DNA of 54,340 nt from Candidatus Hermodarchaeota archaeon (GTDB lineage Archaea; Asgardarchaeota; Hermodarchaeia; Hermodarchaeales; Hermodarchaeaceae), in assembly GCA_016839365.1 (NCBI GenBank), contig JAEOUH010000022.1:1-54340 (forward strand). Direction: 5' to 3'. Under the pieces are notes generated by a model. That model had not been told where the DNA came from. It did not search any database and worked only from the letters and a program-made list of their open reading frames with translations. A program made the position numbers and the translations under genes. Shown one piece after another: positions 53,015-54,340 of this stretch. The stretch's first letter is position 1; each line of letters begins with the position of its first letter.

Positions 53015-53389
53015 CTAAAAATACTTCTTGACGAAGAAGAGGTAGATGACGATGATTAGTGGGATAATCATGTTAACAAGTTGGAAGTAATCCGTAAAAC
53101 CAGACATATAGAAGCTATAGATACTAAGTATTACCGAAATGAGGTTAATGATGAATGCGAGCCACCAAGCCCATCCTTTCAGACGCCAGAGCCCGATGAA
53201 GAGGATCAACCCAATGATACCAAAGATGAGCGCCATTGCACCTATTGCAATTAGAAAGATCCCAAAGAACGGAATAGCTAGACCAGCAAGAATGCCCATA
53301 ACTCCGGAGAAAAGCAGAAGCAGAGCAGCGATTAGTTGCAAAATAGCTAGGATTGTTACTCCAAGTGGACGTTCAGCCAATTTTTTCAC
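53015..53389 (-). CDS. Small four-helix membrane protein (DUF2127-like pattern)
   Basis: A 124-residue protein starting RPLGVTILAILQLIAALLLL, with four hydrophobic segments, the loop RLKGWAWWLAFIINLISVIL and the end IVIYLFFVKKYF. The pattern RPxGVTILAIL...GWAWWLA...YLF is common in archaeal small membrane proteins annotated as DUF2127-like, of unknown function. The GTG at 53389 is preferred, with an AAATAATT element about 22-27 bases upstream (leaderless); a TTG is one codon earlier. A terminator hairpin follows. Confidence 0.75.
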   Translation of the reverse strand: MKKLAERPLGVTILAILQLIAALLLLFSGVMGILAGLAIPFFGIFLIAIGAMALIFGIIGLILFIGLWRLKGWAWWLAFIINLISVILSIYSFYMSGFTDYFQLVNMIIPLIIVIYLFFVKKYF

Positions 53390-53524
53390 CAATTTATTAT
53401 AGATGAATTATTTCTTACCTTTCTTCAAGGGTAAGTGTTCCATATTCTATCAAACGCCTTAAAAACTCAAGTATTACTTGAAGAAATTCATAGAATCGGA
53501 ATAGGGTAAGCAAATTACGGGATC

Positions 53525-53782
53525 TTATTCGACCCGCCGTGCTTTGTAGAAAGCTAGGATTTGTGTTGTGTGTTGACCCGGATTATTGTCTATGGGTCAA
53601 TCGATGATGAATTGCTCCCAATCAGGGCTTGTGGTCATGCGGTACCAATCGTTATTGGGATCAGTGAAAGGATAACCTAACTCGTCCCATGGAAGACCAG
53701 AGGTCATGATGAGGAGATCTTCAACAGTAATAGCTTGTTTACGAGCATCCAGAAAAGCATGAAGCCGAAAAACGGTAAAAGG
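53525..53782 (-). pseudogene. Relic of a beta-lactamase-family serine hydrolase
   Basis: Within a 540-base stretch without an intact gene, the minus strand reads FRLHAFLDARKQAITVEDLL, IMTSGLPWDELGYPFTDP and NNDWYRMTTSPDWEQFIID, then TGA, then PIDNNPGQHTTQILAF. This matches the segment of class C-like serine hydrolases just after the SxxK helix; the intact homologue at 45-46 kb has SIWHLLTMSSGLERS...KPDWVQYLLDSPMSNEPG at this position. The TGA replaces one residue between D and P and the frame then continues to TAA at 53525. Upstream another TGA (53785) blocks it, and the SxxK part is gone. The rest of 53390-53929 shows nothing recognisable. Confidence 0.65.
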
Positions 53783-53929
53783 TCAGAGAAGCTTTGAATT
53801 TCCTTCAAAGCAAGGAAAAGCCCTCGAAGTCATGGAATTCATACTTGATAAAATCAATTGCTATTTATTTTTCTTTAATATCACGTCAAAGAAAGGTAGC
53901 AATTTTACCGTCCAAGAAATAAATCAATT

Positions 53930-54277
53930 TTACAATGATTTAGATTTTATGTGCAGCTCTTGTACCAGCTGTTTATAGCGGCTTTGAATGGTATTGGCGG
54001 CCACCCCAATCACTTGGCTAATATCCCCCTGGGTCCGTCTTTCACCTTCCAAGATACAGGCAATATACAACGCCGCCGCCATGAGGCTTTCTGGCGCCTT
54101 CCGTGCCGTCAACCCCGCCTGCTCCGCATCCACCAGAATCGCTGCCGCACGCACCCGCGTCCGCGATGACAACTCCAACTCACCCACATACGGAGACAAA
54201 TCATACTTGGAAATTCTAGGACTTTTCATCCAATTCACCCCACCCATCGGGAGTGAAGCTTCCTTATAAACCGTCAT
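53930..54277 (-). CDS. Single-cyclin-repeat TFB-like protein
   Basis: A 115-residue protein from the ATG at 54277 (GGGAG four bases upstream). Residues of about 22-110 equal the second cyclin repeat of TFB/TFIIB: LSSRTRVRAAAILVDAEQAG, APESLMAAALYIACILEGER, RTQGDISQVIGVAANTIQSR, YKQLVQEL. The helix-turn-helix that reads the BRE is included, but the zinc ribbon, B-finger and first cyclin repeat are absent; full TFB is about 300 residues. It is either a BRE-binding competitor of TFB or a specialised regulator. The end KSKSL is followed by AT-rich DNA. Confidence 0.75.
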   Translation of the reverse strand: MTVYKEASLPMGGVNWMKSPRISKYDLSPYVGELELSSRTRVRAAAILVDAEQAGLTARKAPESLMAAALYIACILEGERRTQGDISQVIGVAANTIQSRYKQLVQELHIKSKSL

Positions 54278-54302
54278 ATTTCTCCCTTTCGAAAAACAAG
54301 TT

Positions 54303-54318
54303 ATCCTACAAATAGGAT
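54303..54318. promoter_or_regulatory. Palindrome ATCCTA-CAAA-TAGGAT upstream of the TFB-like gene
   Basis: Two perfect 6-base arms lie 26-41 bases before the ATG of the single-cyclin gene, where the TATA/BRE region of a short-leader archaeal promoter would be. It may be an operator, possibly autoregulatory. Confidence 0.3.
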
Positions 54319-54340
54319 TCACAAGATGAGAAGAATTCGG

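Overview
The window reads as chromosomal DNA of an archaeon, most likely an Asgard archaeon. Archaeal markers are split PheS/PheT, an archaeal-type AsnRS, the XPB helicase with its nuclease partner Bax1, an ATP-dependent DNA ligase, TFB-like proteins, a TrmB-type regulator and a geranylgeranyl-reductase-family enzyme. Small Ras/Arf-like GTPases, longin-like domains and an MIT-like helical domain point to the Asgard group. A Thorarchaeia-like lineage is only a guess from the moderate GC. Starts are a mix of ATG, GTG and TTG, often with a clear GGAGG/GGTG site. No tRNA, rRNA, CRISPR array, insertion sequence or prophage was recognised.

Layout. 1-3.3 kb is the end of a glycan/aminosugar cluster (methyltransferase, PIG-L deacetylase, hexapeptide acyltransferase, DegT aminotransferase), preceded by the broken-off start of a second methyltransferase copy. 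3.4-10.3 kb has a TPR-CHAT protein, two zinc-ribbon membrane proteins (one a CPBP protease), dUTPase, a THEP1 NTPase and a membrane protein. 10.4-13.7 kb is pheS-pheT. 13.9-19.2 kb is a repair neighbourhood: Bax1, a PIN-TPR protein and XPB. 19.4-22.9 kb has an MIT-like/PLD-like protein, a longin-wHTH protein, AsnRS and a Ras-like GTPase. 23-31.8 kb is metabolic: ferredoxin plus aldehyde ferredoxin oxidoreductase, a geranylgeranyl-reductase-family flavoprotein, an acyl-CoA dehydrogenase-SCP2-MaoC fusion, an aldehyde dehydrogenase and a class V aminotransferase. 32-37.3 kb is one very large gene: a TrmB-type protein split by about 1,500 residues of coiled coil. 37.4-41.3 kb has DNA ligase, an OB-fold protein, DedA and RNase HII.

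41.4-45.0 kb is the most unusual part. Three same-strand genes encode (i) a TFB-like cyclin protein whose N-terminal domain becomes visible only if translation starts at an ATT codon, (ii) a longin-Arf-like GTPase, and (iii) a protein with the same N-terminal domain as (i) plus a long Lys/Glu tail. I read this as a candidate GTPase-to-transcription signalling module; the longin-wHTH protein at 20.5 kb and the single-cyclin TFB-like protein at 54 kb may belong to the same network.

45.1-54.3 kb holds two exported, C-terminally anchored proteins (serine hydrolase, BPL_N/GATase-like), GNAT and VOC proteins, a SagB-type nitroreductase, an acetoacetate-decarboxylase-family enzyme, small membrane proteins, and relics: a decayed serine hydrolase and a small membrane reading frame interrupted by two in-frame TGA codons.
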